Assembly: GCA_963783965.1 (NCBI GenBank) | Contig: CAWAPQ010000003.1 | Coordinates: 434,001-498,000 of the forward strand | Direction: 5' to 3' | Length of the DNA stretch: 64,000 bases | Source: Bog-473 sp963783965 | GTDB lineage: Bacteria > Actinomycetota > Acidimicrobiia > Acidimicrobiales > RAAP-2 | Part shown: one piece after another, positions 24,578 to 33,037 of the stretch | Numbering within the stretch: position 1 is the stretch's first letter | Layout: the number at the start of each line of letters is the position of its first letter | Notes under the pieces: model-generated | Told to the model about the DNA's origin: nothing | Seen by the model: the letters and a program-made list of their open reading frames with translations, nothing else | Database searches by the model: none | Made by a program: the position numbers and the translations under genes

Positions 24578-25260
24578 TGAGCGGGCCCATCACGGTTTTG
24601 CTGGCCGATGACCACGCCCGGACCCGTGCGCTGGTCCGCAACGCGCTGGAGCGCACAGGGGACTTCCACGTCTGCGTGGAAGCGGCGGACGCCGCCGGGG
24701 CCGTCGAGGGGGCCAAGCGCGAGCGTCCCGACGTCTGCCTGCTCGACATCAACATGCCGGGGAACGGCATTGCTGCCGCCACCCAGATCAGCGGGGCACT
24801 ACCCGACACGTCGGTGGTCATGCTGACCGTCTCGCGCCAGGACGAGGACCTCTTCGACGCGCTGCGCGCCGGCGCATCCGGGTATCTCCTCAAGGGCCTG
24901 GACGAGGCCTCCATCGGCGACGCCCTCCAGCGCGTCCTGGCCGGGGAGGCCACCCTGCCCGGAACGCTCGTCGCTCGTCTGGTCGACGAATTCCGTGATC
25001 GCGAGCACCGCAGGGTCGCCGTGCCCGATGGGCAGGCGGCCCGCCTCACGGGCCGCGAGTGGGACGTGCTGGAGCTCATGCGCAAGGGGGCCGGCACCGC
25101 CGAAATGTCGCAGCGCCTGTTCGTCTCGCCCACCACGGTGCGCAGCCACGTCTCGTCCATTCTGCGCAAGCTGGGCGTGCCCACGCGCGAGGCCGCTATC
25201 CGTCTGCTCGACGGCGAGGCCCCTCCGGAGCGGTTCGTACGTTCCGAGGCGCGTCGCTAA
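24577..25260 (+). CDS. NarL/LuxR-family response regulator
   Basis: The protein has 227 residues. The receiver domain has the acidic pair Asp11-Asp12 (LLADDHARTR), the phospho-acceptor Asp57 (VCLLDINMPG), the Thr/Ser switch (VVMLTVS) and the conserved Lys in LLKGLDEAS. A LuxR-type HTH follows (RLTGREWDVLELMRKGAGTA, then SPTTVRSHVSSILRKLGV). It is the partner of the histidine kinase directly upstream. After phosphorylation it should dimerise and bind target promoters. Targets cannot be read from the sequence. Confidence 0.95.
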   Translation: MSGPITVLLADDHARTRALVRNALERTGDFHVCVEAADAAGAVEGAKRERPDVCLLDINMPGNGIAAATQISGALPDTSVVMLTVSRQDEDLFDALRAGASGYLLKGLDEASIGDALQRVLAGEATLPGTLVARLVDEFRDREHRRVAVPDGQAARLTGREWDVLELMRKGAGTAEMSQRLFVSPTTVRSHVSSILRKLGVPTREAAIRLLDGEAPPERFVRSEARR

Positions 25261-25282
25261 CGGTGGGTTCCGGCGCCGGTCC

Positions 25283-25288
25283 TAAGCT
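25283..25288 (+). promoter_or_regulatory. -10-like TAAGCT before fumC
   Basis: The box ends 7 nt before GTG 25296; no Shine-Dalgarno is present. Confidence 0.45.
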
Positions 25289-25295
25289 GGCGCCC

Positions 25296-26684
25296 GTGAC
25301 GACCACGCGTATCGAAAGCGACAGCATGGGGGAGATCGAGGTCCCCGCCGACCGCTACTGGGGTGCCCAGACCCAGCGCTCCCTGCATCACTTCGACATC
25401 GGCGTCGAGACGATGCCCACCCCACTGATCAGGGCGTTCGGTGTCCTCAAAGGTGCGTCGGCGGCGGTCAACCGCGACCTCGGCAAGCTGGACGAGACGT
25501 TGGCCGGCCTCATTGAGCAGGCGGCGGGCGAGGTGGCCAAGGGTGACCTCGACGACCAGTTCCCACTGCGCATCTGGCAGACGGGCAGCGGCACGCAGAC
25601 CAACATGAACGCCAACGAAGTCATCTCCAACCGGGCCATTGAACTCAGTGGTGGGGTCATGGGCTCGAAGGAGCCCGTCCATCCCAACGATCACGTCAAC
25701 ATGTCCCAGTCGTCGAACGACACGTTCCCCACCGCCATGCACATCGCGGTGGCCGAGGAGATCGTGTTCCGGCTGCTCCGCTCGGTGGCCGCGTTGCGCG
25801 ACGCGCTGCAGGCCCGGGCCACCGAGTTCGAGGACATCACGAAAATAGGCCGCACCCATCTCATGGACGCCGTGCCGCTGACGCTCGGGCAGGAATTCTC
25901 GGGGTACGTGGCGCAGCTCACGGCGGACATCGAGCGGATTGAGCAGACCCTCCCCGGGCTGTACGAGCTGGCCGCCGGAGGGACCGCCGTCGGCACGGGG
26001 CTGAACACGCACCCCGAGTTCGGCGACCGGGTGGCGCGTCAGATCGCCGACGTGACCGGCCTGCCGTTCGTGACCGCGCCCAACAAGTTCGCCGCGCTGG
26101 CCGCGCACGACGCGCTGGTCTTCACCCACGGCGCCTTGCGCACGCTGGCCGTCTCGTTGATGAAGATCGCCGACGACATCAGGTGGCTCGGTTCGGGTCC
26201 CCGTGCCGGGCTGGCCGAGCTGGCGCTGCCGGAGAACGAGCCCGGGTCGTCCATCATGCCGGGCAAGGTCAACCCGACCCAGAGCGAGGCCACCATCATG
26301 GTCGGGATCCAGGTCCTCGGGAACGACATGGCGGTAGCCACCGCCGGCAGCCGGGGCAACCTCGAGCTCAACGTGTGCAAGCCGGTGATCGCCTACAACG
26401 TGCTGCAGTCGGTCGCATTGATGACGGATGCCTGTCGGGGCTTCCGCGAGTTCTGCGTCGAAGGGCTGCAGCCGGACTACGAGCAGATCGACCAGCATCT
26501 CAGGAGCTCCCTGATGCTGGTGACCGCACTGAATCCGATCATCGGCTACGACAATGCGGCCAAGGTGGCCAAGAAGGCGCACAAGGAGCGCAAGACCCTG
26601 CGGGAGGCAGCGCTCGAGCTGGAGCTGCTGACGGGCGAGGAGTTCGACGCCGCCGTGCGTCCCGAGGAGATGACGCACCCGTGA
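25296..26684 (+). CDS. fumC: Class II fumarate hydratase
   Basis: The 462-residue enzyme starts at GTG 25296 and covers the full family length. It shows the class II hallmarks: TGSGTQTNMNANEV, HPNDHVNMSQSSNDTFPTAM with the catalytic His, GRTHLMDAVPLTLGQEF, and the signature loop GSSIMPGKVNPTQ. It interconverts fumarate and malate in the TCA cycle without an iron-sulphur cluster. A TAAGCT box ends 7 nt before the start codon, suggesting leaderless transcription. The stop overlaps the start of the pterin dehydratase gene (GTGA). Confidence 0.96.
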   Translation: MTTTRIESDSMGEIEVPADRYWGAQTQRSLHHFDIGVETMPTPLIRAFGVLKGASAAVNRDLGKLDETLAGLIEQAAGEVAKGDLDDQFPLRIWQTGSGTQTNMNANEVISNRAIELSGGVMGSKEPVHPNDHVNMSQSSNDTFPTAMHIAVAEEIVFRLLRSVAALRDALQARATEFEDITKIGRTHLMDAVPLTLGQEFSGYVAQLTADIERIEQTLPGLYELAAGGTAVGTGLNTHPEFGDRVARQIADVTGLPFVTAPNKFAALAAHDALVFTHGALRTLAVSLMKIADDIRWLGSGPRAGLAELALPENEPGSSIMPGKVNPTQSEATIMVGIQVLGNDMAVATAGSRGNLELNVCKPVIAYNVLQSVALMTDACRGFREFCVEGLQPDYEQIDQHLRSSLMLVTALNPIIGYDNAAKVAKKAHKERKTLREAALELELLTGEEFDAAVRPEEMTHP

Positions 26685-26989
26685 GGGAGCCGGTGCTCAC
26701 CCATGCCGACATCGACGCGGAGCTCGAGGAGCAGCAGCTGCACTGGACGCGCCAGGGCGACGAGCTGGTGACGACGGTCAAGCTGCACGACTTCGCTGCG
26801 GCCCTTGCCTTCGTCAACGCGGTCGGGGCCGCCGCCGAGGCGGCCAACCACCACCCCGACATCGACATCCGGTGGAACACCGTGCGGCTCGTCCTCACGA
26901 CGCACGACTCCGGTGGCATCACGCTCCTCGACCTGGCCCTGGCCGGCGTCGTCGACCGGCTGCGCCCCGACATCCGGGCCGACGACTGA
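26681..26989 (+). CDS. Pterin-4a-carbinolamine dehydratase
   Basis: The 102-residue protein, GTG start overlapping the fumC stop, is a complete PCD/DCoH domain. It has LHDFAAALAFVNAVGAAAEA, then the catalytic motif NHHPDIDIRWNTVRLVLTTH, and the usual GGITLLDLALA end. The family dehydrates 4a-hydroxy-tetrahydropterin or acts as a dimerisation cofactor. No aromatic amino-acid hydroxylase gene is in the window. Co-translation with fumC is seen in the sequence; the reason for it is not clear. Confidence 0.9.
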   Translation: MREPVLTHADIDAELEEQQLHWTRQGDELVTTVKLHDFAAALAFVNAVGAAAEAANHHPDIDIRWNTVRLVLTTHDSGGITLLDLALAGVVDRLRPDIRADD

Positions 26990-27013
26990 CGCCGACGACT
27001 GACGCCGACGACT
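26978..27013 (+). repeat. 13-bp tandem repeat at the end of the pterin dehydratase gene
   Basis: GCCGACGACTGAC occurs twice followed by a 10-bp partial copy. The first unit contains the stop codon; each further unit carries another TGA in a shifted frame. It is probably a slippage product. Confidence 0.75.
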
Positions 27014-27038
27014 TCACGAGGGTGACGGTCAGGCCGCC

Positions 27039-27779
27039 TCAGGCTCGAGCAACCCTGCCCGCAGGCTCTCGTACCAGCCCCGGCGGCGCGCCGAGCCCCT
27101 CCACATAAGCGCTGACCGACCCGTACTGCGTCTGCAGGTGGTCGAGCAGTTGCTCCATCTGCGCCGGGTCGGCCGAGAAGACCTCGTCAATGTTCTCGAG
27201 CGTCTCGCGGCCCTCGGGGTATTTGGCGATGAGCTTGGCCCGCAGCCGCAACATGGCTGCGCCACTCAGCGCGTAGTCCGCCACCACCGTGGGCTCGTCC
27301 ACGCCCAGCAGCGAGAGCACCACCGCCGAGAGAACGCCGGTACGGTCCTTGCCGGCGGTGCAGTGGAACACGGCGGGCAGCGCGTCGGGCGCCGCCAGCA
27401 CCTCGAGGGCGCCCAGAATCTGGCTCCCGGCGTCGCGCACGATCTCCAGGTACTGCGTGCCGAGCAGACCGGGCCGGCGGTCGAAGTCCTGTGCATCGGG
27501 CAGCTCGTCGATGAAGGGGAAGTGATGGAACGCCACCGGGTGGGCCTCCACGTCGAACCGTCCGCGCTCCAGCTCTGAACCGGAACGCAGATCGATGACC
27601 GTCCTGATGCCCAGCTGGCGCAGGACGGCGAGGTCCGTCTCGGTCAGCTCACCGAGGCCATCAGCCCGGAAGAGCGTGCGCCAACGCGTCTGCGTGCCCT
27701 CGCCTGCCCCGTAGCCACCCAGGTCGCGAAAGTTGACGGCGCCTTCCAGCGCGATCATCCGGTCCAGGGTCTCTGCCAC
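27039..27779 (-). CDS. Protein/phosphoinositide tyrosine phosphatase (PTPLP/MptpB type)
   Basis: The start GTG 27777-27779 is chosen because AGGAGGT lies 8 nt upstream; it gives 246 residues. The protein begins with the NFRDLGGYG block and has RTLFRADGL, RTVIDLRS and the P-loop VFHCTAGKDRTG with the nucleophilic Cys and the extra Lys/Asp typical of the Y_phosphatase3 group, which includes the secreted mycobacterial MptpB. No signal peptide is seen, so it should act in the cytoplasm. It is monocistronic, downstream of and convergent with the fumC operon. Confidence 0.9.
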   Translation of the reverse strand: MAETLDRMIALEGAVNFRDLGGYGAGEGTQTRWRTLFRADGLGELTETDLAVLRQLGIRTVIDLRSGSELERGRFDVEAHPVAFHHFPFIDELPDAQDFDRRPGLLGTQYLEIVRDAGSQILGALEVLAAPDALPAVFHCTAGKDRTGVLSAVVLSLLGVDEPTVVADYALSGAAMLRLRAKLIAKYPEGRETLENIDEVFSADPAQMEQLLDHLQTQYGSVSAYVEGLGAPPGLVREPAGRVARA

Positions 27780-27874
27780 GTCTGTGCACCTCCTCGCCTC
27801 TCGTCCCTGCAGTCTGCATGCCCGGGTGGTCGGGTCGGACGCGTCCGCGAACACCAGGTGACAAAACCGAACTG

Positions 27875-28447
27875 TCAGGCCACGGGCATGTCCCAGAGGG
27901 GGAACCAGCGGGTCAGGTCGGCTTCCACCGGGAGGTCCGCACCCACCATGGTCCGGATGCGCAGCTCCAGCTCGGTGTCCCGTCGCTCCTTCTCGGCGTC
28001 GACGGGAGCGAACGGGTAGAAGGTGCCGCGCTTGAAGAGATAGACGAGCCGGAAGGCCCGGGCATCGCCGGGCGCGTCGGGGCCGGGGACGAAGCCGAAT
28101 GCCGACACGAGCAGCTGGGGTCCCCAGCCGTTGTCCTGCAGCGTGGAGTTGGCCATGTGGATCTTGGTCACCAGCTCCTCGAGATCGGGGTCGTCGAGCA
28201 GCAACCAGCCGTAGTCGAACTTGTCCTGGGTGAAGGAGAAGCCGTCGCCCACCAGCTCGGCGATCTCCTTCTGGGCGTCGGCCGCCGCCTGGCCCGGGGG
28301 CGGCTTCCAGCACACCCCGGCGTGGCCGGACGTCACCAGGCCCCCGGCGCTCTGCAGGGTCAGCGCGGCGGTCGGCAGGGCGAACAGGGCGTCGAGATTG
28401 GCCCGGACCGGCTTGGAGCGGCCGAGGATGGTGTCGAAGAGACCCAC
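27875..28447 (-). CDS. pspAB: PspA-associated protein PspAB
   Basis: The 190-residue protein starts at GTG 28445-28447 (VGLFDTILGRSKPVRANLDA). It has the characteristic GHAGVCWKPPPGQAAADAQ, SFTQDKFDYGWLLLDD and YLFKRGTFYPFAPVD blocks of the actinobacterial PspAB family. It is the last gene of the pspA-htpX-pspAB unit and follows htpX by 8 bp. The family is encoded with PspA but has no established biochemical role. It is probably cytoplasmic and involved in the envelope-stress response (inference from context). Confidence 0.85.
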   Translation of the reverse strand: MGLFDTILGRSKPVRANLDALFALPTAALTLQSAGGLVTSGHAGVCWKPPPGQAAADAQKEIAELVGDGFSFTQDKFDYGWLLLDDPDLEELVTKIHMANSTLQDNGWGPQLLVSAFGFVPGPDAPGDARAFRLVYLFKRGTFYPFAPVDAEKERRDTELELRIRTMVGADLPVEADLTRWFPLWDMPVA

Positions 28448-28455
28448 CCGCTGGT

Positions 28456-29409
28456 TCAGCTGCTGGCCGGGCCGGCCTGGCCGAGCTGGCGCTCCAGCGA
28501 GTCCAGCTGGGCCAACCGCTTCTCGAGCGTCGGGTGCGTCCGGAAGAGGTTGCCGAAGCTGAAGCCGCCGCCCTCGCCCTGGGCGCCGCCGTCGGCGACG
28601 GCCGGGGTGAAGAAGAAGGCGTTGAACGGCTCGGCGGCCCGCAGGTCCTTGGTCGGGATGCGCCCCATCTCCCCGGTGATCTTGACCAGCGCCGAGGCCA
28701 GCAGCGAGGGCCGGCCGATGAGCAGCGCACCCGAGCGGTCCGCCGCCAGCTCCCGGTAGCGCGACAGCGCCATGGTCAGCAGGAAGCTCACGAAGTACAC
28801 CACGACCGAGACCAGCAGCACGATCATCTCGATGCCGGCCTGGTTCTGATTGTTGTTGTTGCTCCGTCCGCCTCCGAAGAGCTCGGAGTAGAAGAGCACC
28901 CGGGTCAGCAGCCCGGCGATCATCCCGAGCCCGCTGGCGATGGTCATGACGGCCACGTCGCGGTGGGCCACGTGCGACAGCTCGTGCGAGAGCACGGCTT
29001 CGACCTCGGGCTCGTCGAGGCGGCGCAGCAGCCCCGACGTCACGCAGACGACGGACGACTTGGGACTGCGCCCCGTGGCGAACGCGTTGGGGATGTCGGT
29101 GGTCGCGATGGCGACGCGTGGCTTGGGCATGTCGGCCAGCGCGCAGAGCCGGTCGACGACGCCGTGCAGCTCGGGCGCCTGCTCGGGCGTGACCTCTTTG
29201 GCGTGCATGGCGTACATGGCGATCTTGGCGCTGAACCAGTACTGGCAGAAGATCAGGACAAGGGCGATGACCAGCACCAACGCGTAGGAGAGGCCGACCG
29301 CGATCAGGATCCCGACGACGAGGCCGTAGAGGAGGACGAGGAAGAACCCCGTCAGGAACATCCGGTAGGTGAGCCCCCGGTCGGGCTTGATATTGCGTGA
29401 GATTGCCAT
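28456..29409 (-). CDS. htpX: HtpX-family membrane zinc metalloprotease
   Basis: The 317-residue M48B protease has two N-terminal membrane helices (residues 15-60). The zinc motif is HELSHVAHRD, with the third ligand in SRYRELAADRSGA, and two further helices lie between. HtpX cleaves damaged membrane proteins. It sits between pspA (overlap TGATG) and pspAB, so membrane-protein quality control and PspA-type membrane protection are co-expressed. An Asn/Gln-rich loop (GGGRSNNNNQNQAG) interrupts the protease domain and is unusual. Family length is normal. Confidence 0.95.
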   Translation of the reverse strand: MAISRNIKPDRGLTYRMFLTGFFLVLLYGLVVGILIAVGLSYALVLVIALVLIFCQYWFSAKIAMYAMHAKEVTPEQAPELHGVVDRLCALADMPKPRVAIATTDIPNAFATGRSPKSSVVCVTSGLLRRLDEPEVEAVLSHELSHVAHRDVAVMTIASGLGMIAGLLTRVLFYSELFGGGRSNNNNQNQAGIEMIVLLVSVVVYFVSFLLTMALSRYRELAADRSGALLIGRPSLLASALVKITGEMGRIPTKDLRAAEPFNAFFFTPAVADGGAQGEGGGFSFGNLFRTHPTLEKRLAQLDSLERQLGQAGPASS

Positions 29410-30188
29410 CAGGCGCCCTCGCCTCCTGTTGTACCCGCCTGCTCCGCCGTCGCCGAGGGCAGCGCGGCCGTGTCGCCGGCGCCGTCACCCGTCCCCAGCT
29501 CGGCCTTCAACGCCGCCAGCTCGTTGTCCACCTGCGAGGTGGACGAAACCTTGTCGAGCTCCTTTTGAATGTCGTCGACCGGATGGGTCAGGTCGTCGAG
29601 CGCGCCCGACGCCAGCAGCTCGTCGATGGCGCCCGCCCGCGCCTGCATGCCGGCGATCTTGTCCTGGGCCCGCTGCATGGTGGCCCCGGCGCTGCGCGTC
29701 GAGTCCGAGATCCCCGACACCGCCTCGCCCACCTTCGTCTGCGCCTCGGCCGCCGTGTAGGAGGCCTTCATGGTCTCCTTCTGGGTGCGGAAGCGCTCCA
29801 CCCGGATCTGCAGCTCCTGCGAGGTCTGCACGAGCTTCTGCTCCTGCTCGCTGATCTGGTCGTGCTGGGTCTTCAGTTCGGCCAGCTGCTCACCGAGCGC
29901 GGCCCGCCGCGACAGGGCCTCGCGCGCCAGGTCCTCGTTGCCCTGCCCCAGCGCCGCCTTGGCCTGGCCCTGCAACTTGTCGGCCTGCTTCTGCAACCCC
30001 TGGGCCTGCAGCTCAATCCGCTTGCGGGCCGTGGCCACGTCCGCCACGCCCCGGCGCACCTTCTGCAGCTGATCGAGCTGCTTCGTGTAGGAGAGGTCCA
30101 GGGTGTCGCGCGGGTCCTCCATCTTGTCCAGGGCCTTGTTGGCCTTGGACCGGAAGATGTCGCGAATCCGACTGAACGTGCCTGCCAT
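29409..30188 (-). CDS. pspA: PspA/IM30-family membrane-stress protein
   Basis: The 259-residue protein is almost entirely coiled coil: FSRIRDIFRSKANKALDKME at the start, then long heptad stretches to about residue 215, and a flexible Ala/Gly-rich tail. PspA binds stressed membranes as ESCRT-III-like oligomers. It leads the operon with htpX and pspAB. The E. coli-type regulator PspF is not present, as is usual for Actinobacteria. A TATGCT box 8 nt upstream of the ATG suggests a leaderless transcript. Confidence 0.93.
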   Translation of the reverse strand: MAGTFSRIRDIFRSKANKALDKMEDPRDTLDLSYTKQLDQLQKVRRGVADVATARKRIELQAQGLQKQADKLQGQAKAALGQGNEDLAREALSRRAALGEQLAELKTQHDQISEQEQKLVQTSQELQIRVERFRTQKETMKASYTAAEAQTKVGEAVSGISDSTRSAGATMQRAQDKIAGMQARAGAIDELLASGALDDLTHPVDDIQKELDKVSSTSQVDNELAALKAELGTGDGAGDTAALPSATAEQAGTTGGEGA

Positions 30189-30196
30189 GGACTACG

Positions 30197-30202
30197 AGCA
30201 TA
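30197..30202 (-). promoter_or_regulatory. -10-like TATGCT before pspA
   Basis: The box ends 8 nt before the ATG at 30186-30188; no Shine-Dalgarno is present. Confidence 0.5.
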
Positions 30203-30253
30203 AGGCCCAGCGGGGGAGGGGGGACACCGGGCGGCCCTGCCCAGGCACGCCGC

Positions 30254-30259
30254 TAAGGT
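30254..30259 (+). promoter_or_regulatory. -10-like TAAGGT before mca
   Basis: The box ends 7 nt before GTG 30267; only a C-run lies between. Confidence 0.45.
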
Positions 30260-30266
30260 CGCCCCC

Positions 30267-31124
30267 GTGCCCGATCGCCTCTGCCTGCTCAGCGTCCACG
30301 CGCACCCCGACGACGAGGCCTCCAAGGGTGCATCCACCGTGGCCCGCTACCACGCCGAGGGGGTGCACACGGTCCTGGTCTGCTGCACCGGAGGCGAGGA
30401 GGGCGACATCCTCAACCCGGCCATGGACACCCCCGAGGTGCGGGCCGACATCGGCCGGATCCGGATGGCCGAGCTCAAGGCCTCCACGGACATCATCGGC
30501 TACGACGACACCGTCCTGCTCGGCTACCGGGATTCGGGCATGCCCGACACGGAGGCCAACGCCCGGCCGGACTCCTTCGCCCAGGCCCCGCTCAACGAGG
30601 CGGTCGGCCGCCTCGTCACGGCGATCCGGCGGGAGCGGCCCCAGGTGCTCATCACCTACGGCGACGACCAGGCCGAGTACCCGCATCCGGACCACCTGCG
30701 GGTGCACGAGATCTCCGTGTTGGCCTTCGACTCCGCCGGTGATCCGGACCGCTTCCCGGACGCCGGACGCCCGTTCACGCCGGCCAAGCTCTACTACTCG
30801 GTGTGGTCGGGCGAGCGGTTCCGTCAGATCCACGAGAAATTCCTCGAGCTCGGCCTCGAGTCACCCTTCGACGAAAAGTGGCTGGGTCGCATGACGAAGA
30901 CCGAGCCGTTCACGACCGCCATCGACATCACGGGATTCACGCAGGTGCGCGGCGAGGCCCTGAAGGCACATGCCACACAGGTCGACCCCACCTCGAAGTT
31001 CTGGTTCGGCCTGCCGCCCGAGGTGATGCGGGACATCCATCCCGTCGACGAGTTCCGCCTGGCCCAGAGCCGCGTGGGCCCGACCGACGTGACCGAGGAC
31101 GATCTGTTCGCCGGGGTGCGTTAG
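30267..31124 (+). CDS. mca: Mycothiol S-conjugate amidase
   Basis: The protein has 285 residues from GTG 30267. The LmbE-type zinc site is HAHPDDEASKG near the N terminus and YPHPDHLRVHE in the middle, and the family-specific YDDTVLLGYRDSGMPDTEAN block is present. Mca cleaves mycothiol S-conjugates to release mercapturic acids and thus detoxifies electrophiles and antibiotics. MshB is closely related, but the central block and length fit Mca better. It indicates a mycothiol-making actinomycete. Its stop overlaps the stop of the convergent membrane-protein gene. A TAAGGT box 7 nt upstream suggests a leaderless start. Confidence 0.92.
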   Translation: MPDRLCLLSVHAHPDDEASKGASTVARYHAEGVHTVLVCCTGGEEGDILNPAMDTPEVRADIGRIRMAELKASTDIIGYDDTVLLGYRDSGMPDTEANARPDSFAQAPLNEAVGRLVTAIRRERPQVLITYGDDQAEYPHPDHLRVHEISVLAFDSAGDPDRFPDAGRPFTPAKLYYSVWSGERFRQIHEKFLELGLESPFDEKWLGRMTKTEPFTTAIDITGFTQVRGEALKAHATQVDPTSKFWFGLPPEVMRDIHPVDEFRLAQSRVGPTDVTEDDLFAGVR

Positions 31125-31669
31125 GCCACAGGGCCGAGGAAGCTCCAGCTGATTTCGCCGGCGCTCTGCAGCAGCACGAGCACCACGGCCGCGGCCAGGA
31201 CGCCGAGCAGCACGACCGTGACGAGCGCCTTCCAGACCCGCCGCCGCGGCCAGTGGTCGCTCTGACGACGGGCCGCGCGCTCTTGCGCCGGGACGGGGGC
31301 CTCGTCCGGCTGCGCACCGGGGTCGGCCGCCGTGTCCGGCCGCACACTCGGGGCAGCCGTCATATCCGGGCCCGCGGTGCCGTCGGTCACCTCGCGCATG
31401 ACCGTCTCGAGGTCGTCGAGGCTCCACCCCTGCACCAGCAGCGGGGTGACCGAGCCCCCGCCGCGCAGGGTCAGGACGACGCAGCCCGGCCTCTCCTCTA
31501 TCTCCCACTCCGAAATCCGCTCCCAGGCCATGTGCTGGTCGTTGCGGCCGGGTCGTTGGATCACGATCCCTTCGGGGGACAGCGCGATGTCGAAGACGTC
31601 GGGCTTGCGCTTGGGCTGTCTCGAGAAGATCGAGACGCCGCGGATGGTCGTCGTCGTGGAGGAGTTCAT
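31121..31669 (-). CDS. PH-like membrane protein of unknown function
   Basis: Not assigned to a named family. The protein has 182 residues from ATG 31667-31669, overlapping the upstream ydjC-like gene. Residues 1-95 look like a compact beta domain (VFDIALSPEGIVIQRPG, ISEWEIEERPGCVVLTLRGG) of PH-like type. An acidic Pro/Ala linker follows, then a basic patch and one C-terminal membrane helix (VWKALVTVVLLGVLAAAVVL). The N-terminal domain should therefore face the cytoplasm. It ends the minus-strand run that begins with purK. Confidence 0.65.
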   Translation of the reverse strand: MNSSTTTTIRGVSIFSRQPKRKPDVFDIALSPEGIVIQRPGRNDQHMAWERISEWEIEERPGCVVLTLRGGGSVTPLLVQGWSLDDLETVMREVTDGTAGPDMTAAPSVRPDTAADPGAQPDEAPVPAQERAARRQSDHWPRRRVWKALVTVVLLGVLAAAVVLVLLQSAGEISWSFLGPVA

Positions 31670-32505
31670 GCCCGGGCGAGGTCGCGCAACGGCCGGTAGC
31701 CGATCAGGATGGCGCCGGCGTCGTCCAGCGAGCGGCGGAACCAGTCCTCCTGGCAGATGATGCGGTAGTCGTCGACCCTGGCTTCCCAGTCGTCGGTGGC
31801 CAGCGAGCGCAGCTCCGCGCTGTCCACCGCCGGGTGGAGGTGGAGCTCGGTCACGCCGGGACGGAGCGTGGCGATGTCCCGCTCGAACATCTGGCGTGAC
31901 CCCACGCCGGGCACGAAGCGGAAGTGGTCGGTGAAGACGGCCCCCTCGTCGGCCGCCACGGTGCGGGCCGGGAAACCCAGGTACCGCTCCATGGCCGCGC
32001 TCACCATCCGCAGCGGCAATCCGAACTCGAGCGCCAGCTCCAGGTAGACGTCGAAGAACTCGGGCCGCAATTGCATCGTCCCCATGTGCGCGTCGAGGTG
32101 ACTGACGTCGAAGCCCCACAGAATGGCCCGCTCAATCTGCGCCCGGCACTCGCGGCGCACCTCGTCGAGGTCGGCGTGGTCCCAGACATCCTCCATGGTG
32201 CGCGGGAAGCCCCCGTCGCCACCCAGCAGCGACGGCGCGTAGGTGATGGGCCCCCAGCGGTAGAGCTCGTACTCGGCGTTGACGGTGAGGTGGACGCCGA
32301 TGTCCTCGCCGCGGTAGCGGCTGCTCGCCTCGCGGGCCCACGGGCAGGGCACCATGAGCGTGGCGCTGGTGACCGTCCCCGTGCGCAGGCACTCGTAGAC
32401 CCCGACGTTGGCCGAGTGGCACGAGCCGAGATCGTCGGCGTTGATGATCACCAGCTTGGCCGTCCCGTCGTACCCGAGACGCTGGGCCAGGTTCGGCTCA
32501 GCCAT
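31666..32505 (-). CDS. YdjC/ChbG-family carbohydrate deacetylase
   Basis: The 279-residue protein has the YdjC metal motif INADDLGSCHSANVGV near the N terminus, the middle DIGVHLTVNAE, and the catalytic SHLDAHMGTM and ELHLHPA His motifs. ChbG enzymes deacetylate chito-oligosaccharides, and other members act on different N-acetyl sugars. It overlaps purE by 8 bp and the following membrane-protein gene by 3 bp, so it is translated as part of the purK-purE unit. There is no obvious metabolic link to purine synthesis. Confidence 0.88.
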   Translation of the reverse strand: MAEPNLAQRLGYDGTAKLVIINADDLGSCHSANVGVYECLRTGTVTSATLMVPCPWAREASSRYRGEDIGVHLTVNAEYELYRWGPITYAPSLLGGDGGFPRTMEDVWDHADLDEVRRECRAQIERAILWGFDVSHLDAHMGTMQLRPEFFDVYLELALEFGLPLRMVSAAMERYLGFPARTVAADEGAVFTDHFRFVPGVGSRQMFERDIATLRPGVTELHLHPAVDSAELRSLATDDWEARVDDYRIICQEDWFRRSLDDAGAILIGYRPLRDLARA

Positions 32506-33037
32506 CTCGCTCCGCCCCTGTGGCCGACGTCGCGGCCGTCGCCGCCTCGGACACCGCCGCGTCCTGGGCCCGCGCGTCGGAGGCGATCTGCTCCTGGAAG
32601 GCCGCCATGCGGGCGGTCAGCTCCGCATCGGCCTGGGCCAGGATGCGCACCGCCAGCAGGCCGGCGTTGCGGGCGCCGTTGACCGCCATGGTCGCCACCG
32701 GGACACCCTTGGGCATCTGCACAATGGAGAGGAGGCTGTCGAGGCCGTCGAGCTGGGAGAGCGCCACAGGCACCCCGATGACCGGGAGGGTGGTGACGGA
32801 GGCCAGCATGCCGGGCAGGTGGGCCGCCCCTCCGGCGCCGGCAATGAGGACCAGGAGCCCGCGGCCGGCGGCCTCCTGCCCGAAGGCCAGCATGTCGCGC
32901 GGGGTGCGGTGGGCCGAGACGACCCGCACCTCGTGGGCGACGTCGAATTCGTCGAGCACGTCGACGGCCCCTTGCATGACGGGCAGGTCGGAGGAGCTCC
33001 CCATCACGACGGCCACCAGCGGTGTGGCGCCGCTCAC
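32498..33037 (-). CDS. purE: 5-(carboxyamino)imidazole ribonucleotide mutase
   Basis: The 179-residue class I PurE has VVMGSSSDLPVMQGA, the CAIR-binding VVSAHRTPRDM, IAGAGGAAHLPGMLA and VAGxxx-like ALSQLDGLDSLLSIVQMPKG. It moves the carboxyl group of N5-CAIR to C4 in de novo purine synthesis. Its GTG start overlaps the purK stop (GTGA), so the two successive enzymes are co-translated. An Ala-rich C-terminal tail of about 30 residues (RAQDAAVSEAATAATSATG) is longer than usual and likely disordered. Confidence 0.95.
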   Translation of the reverse strand: MSGATPLVAVVMGSSSDLPVMQGAVDVLDEFDVAHEVRVVSAHRTPRDMLAFGQEAAGRGLLVLIAGAGGAAHLPGMLASVTTLPVIGVPVALSQLDGLDSLLSIVQMPKGVPVATMAVNGARNAGLLAVRILAQADAELTARMAAFQEQIASDARAQDAAVSEAATAATSATGAERDG

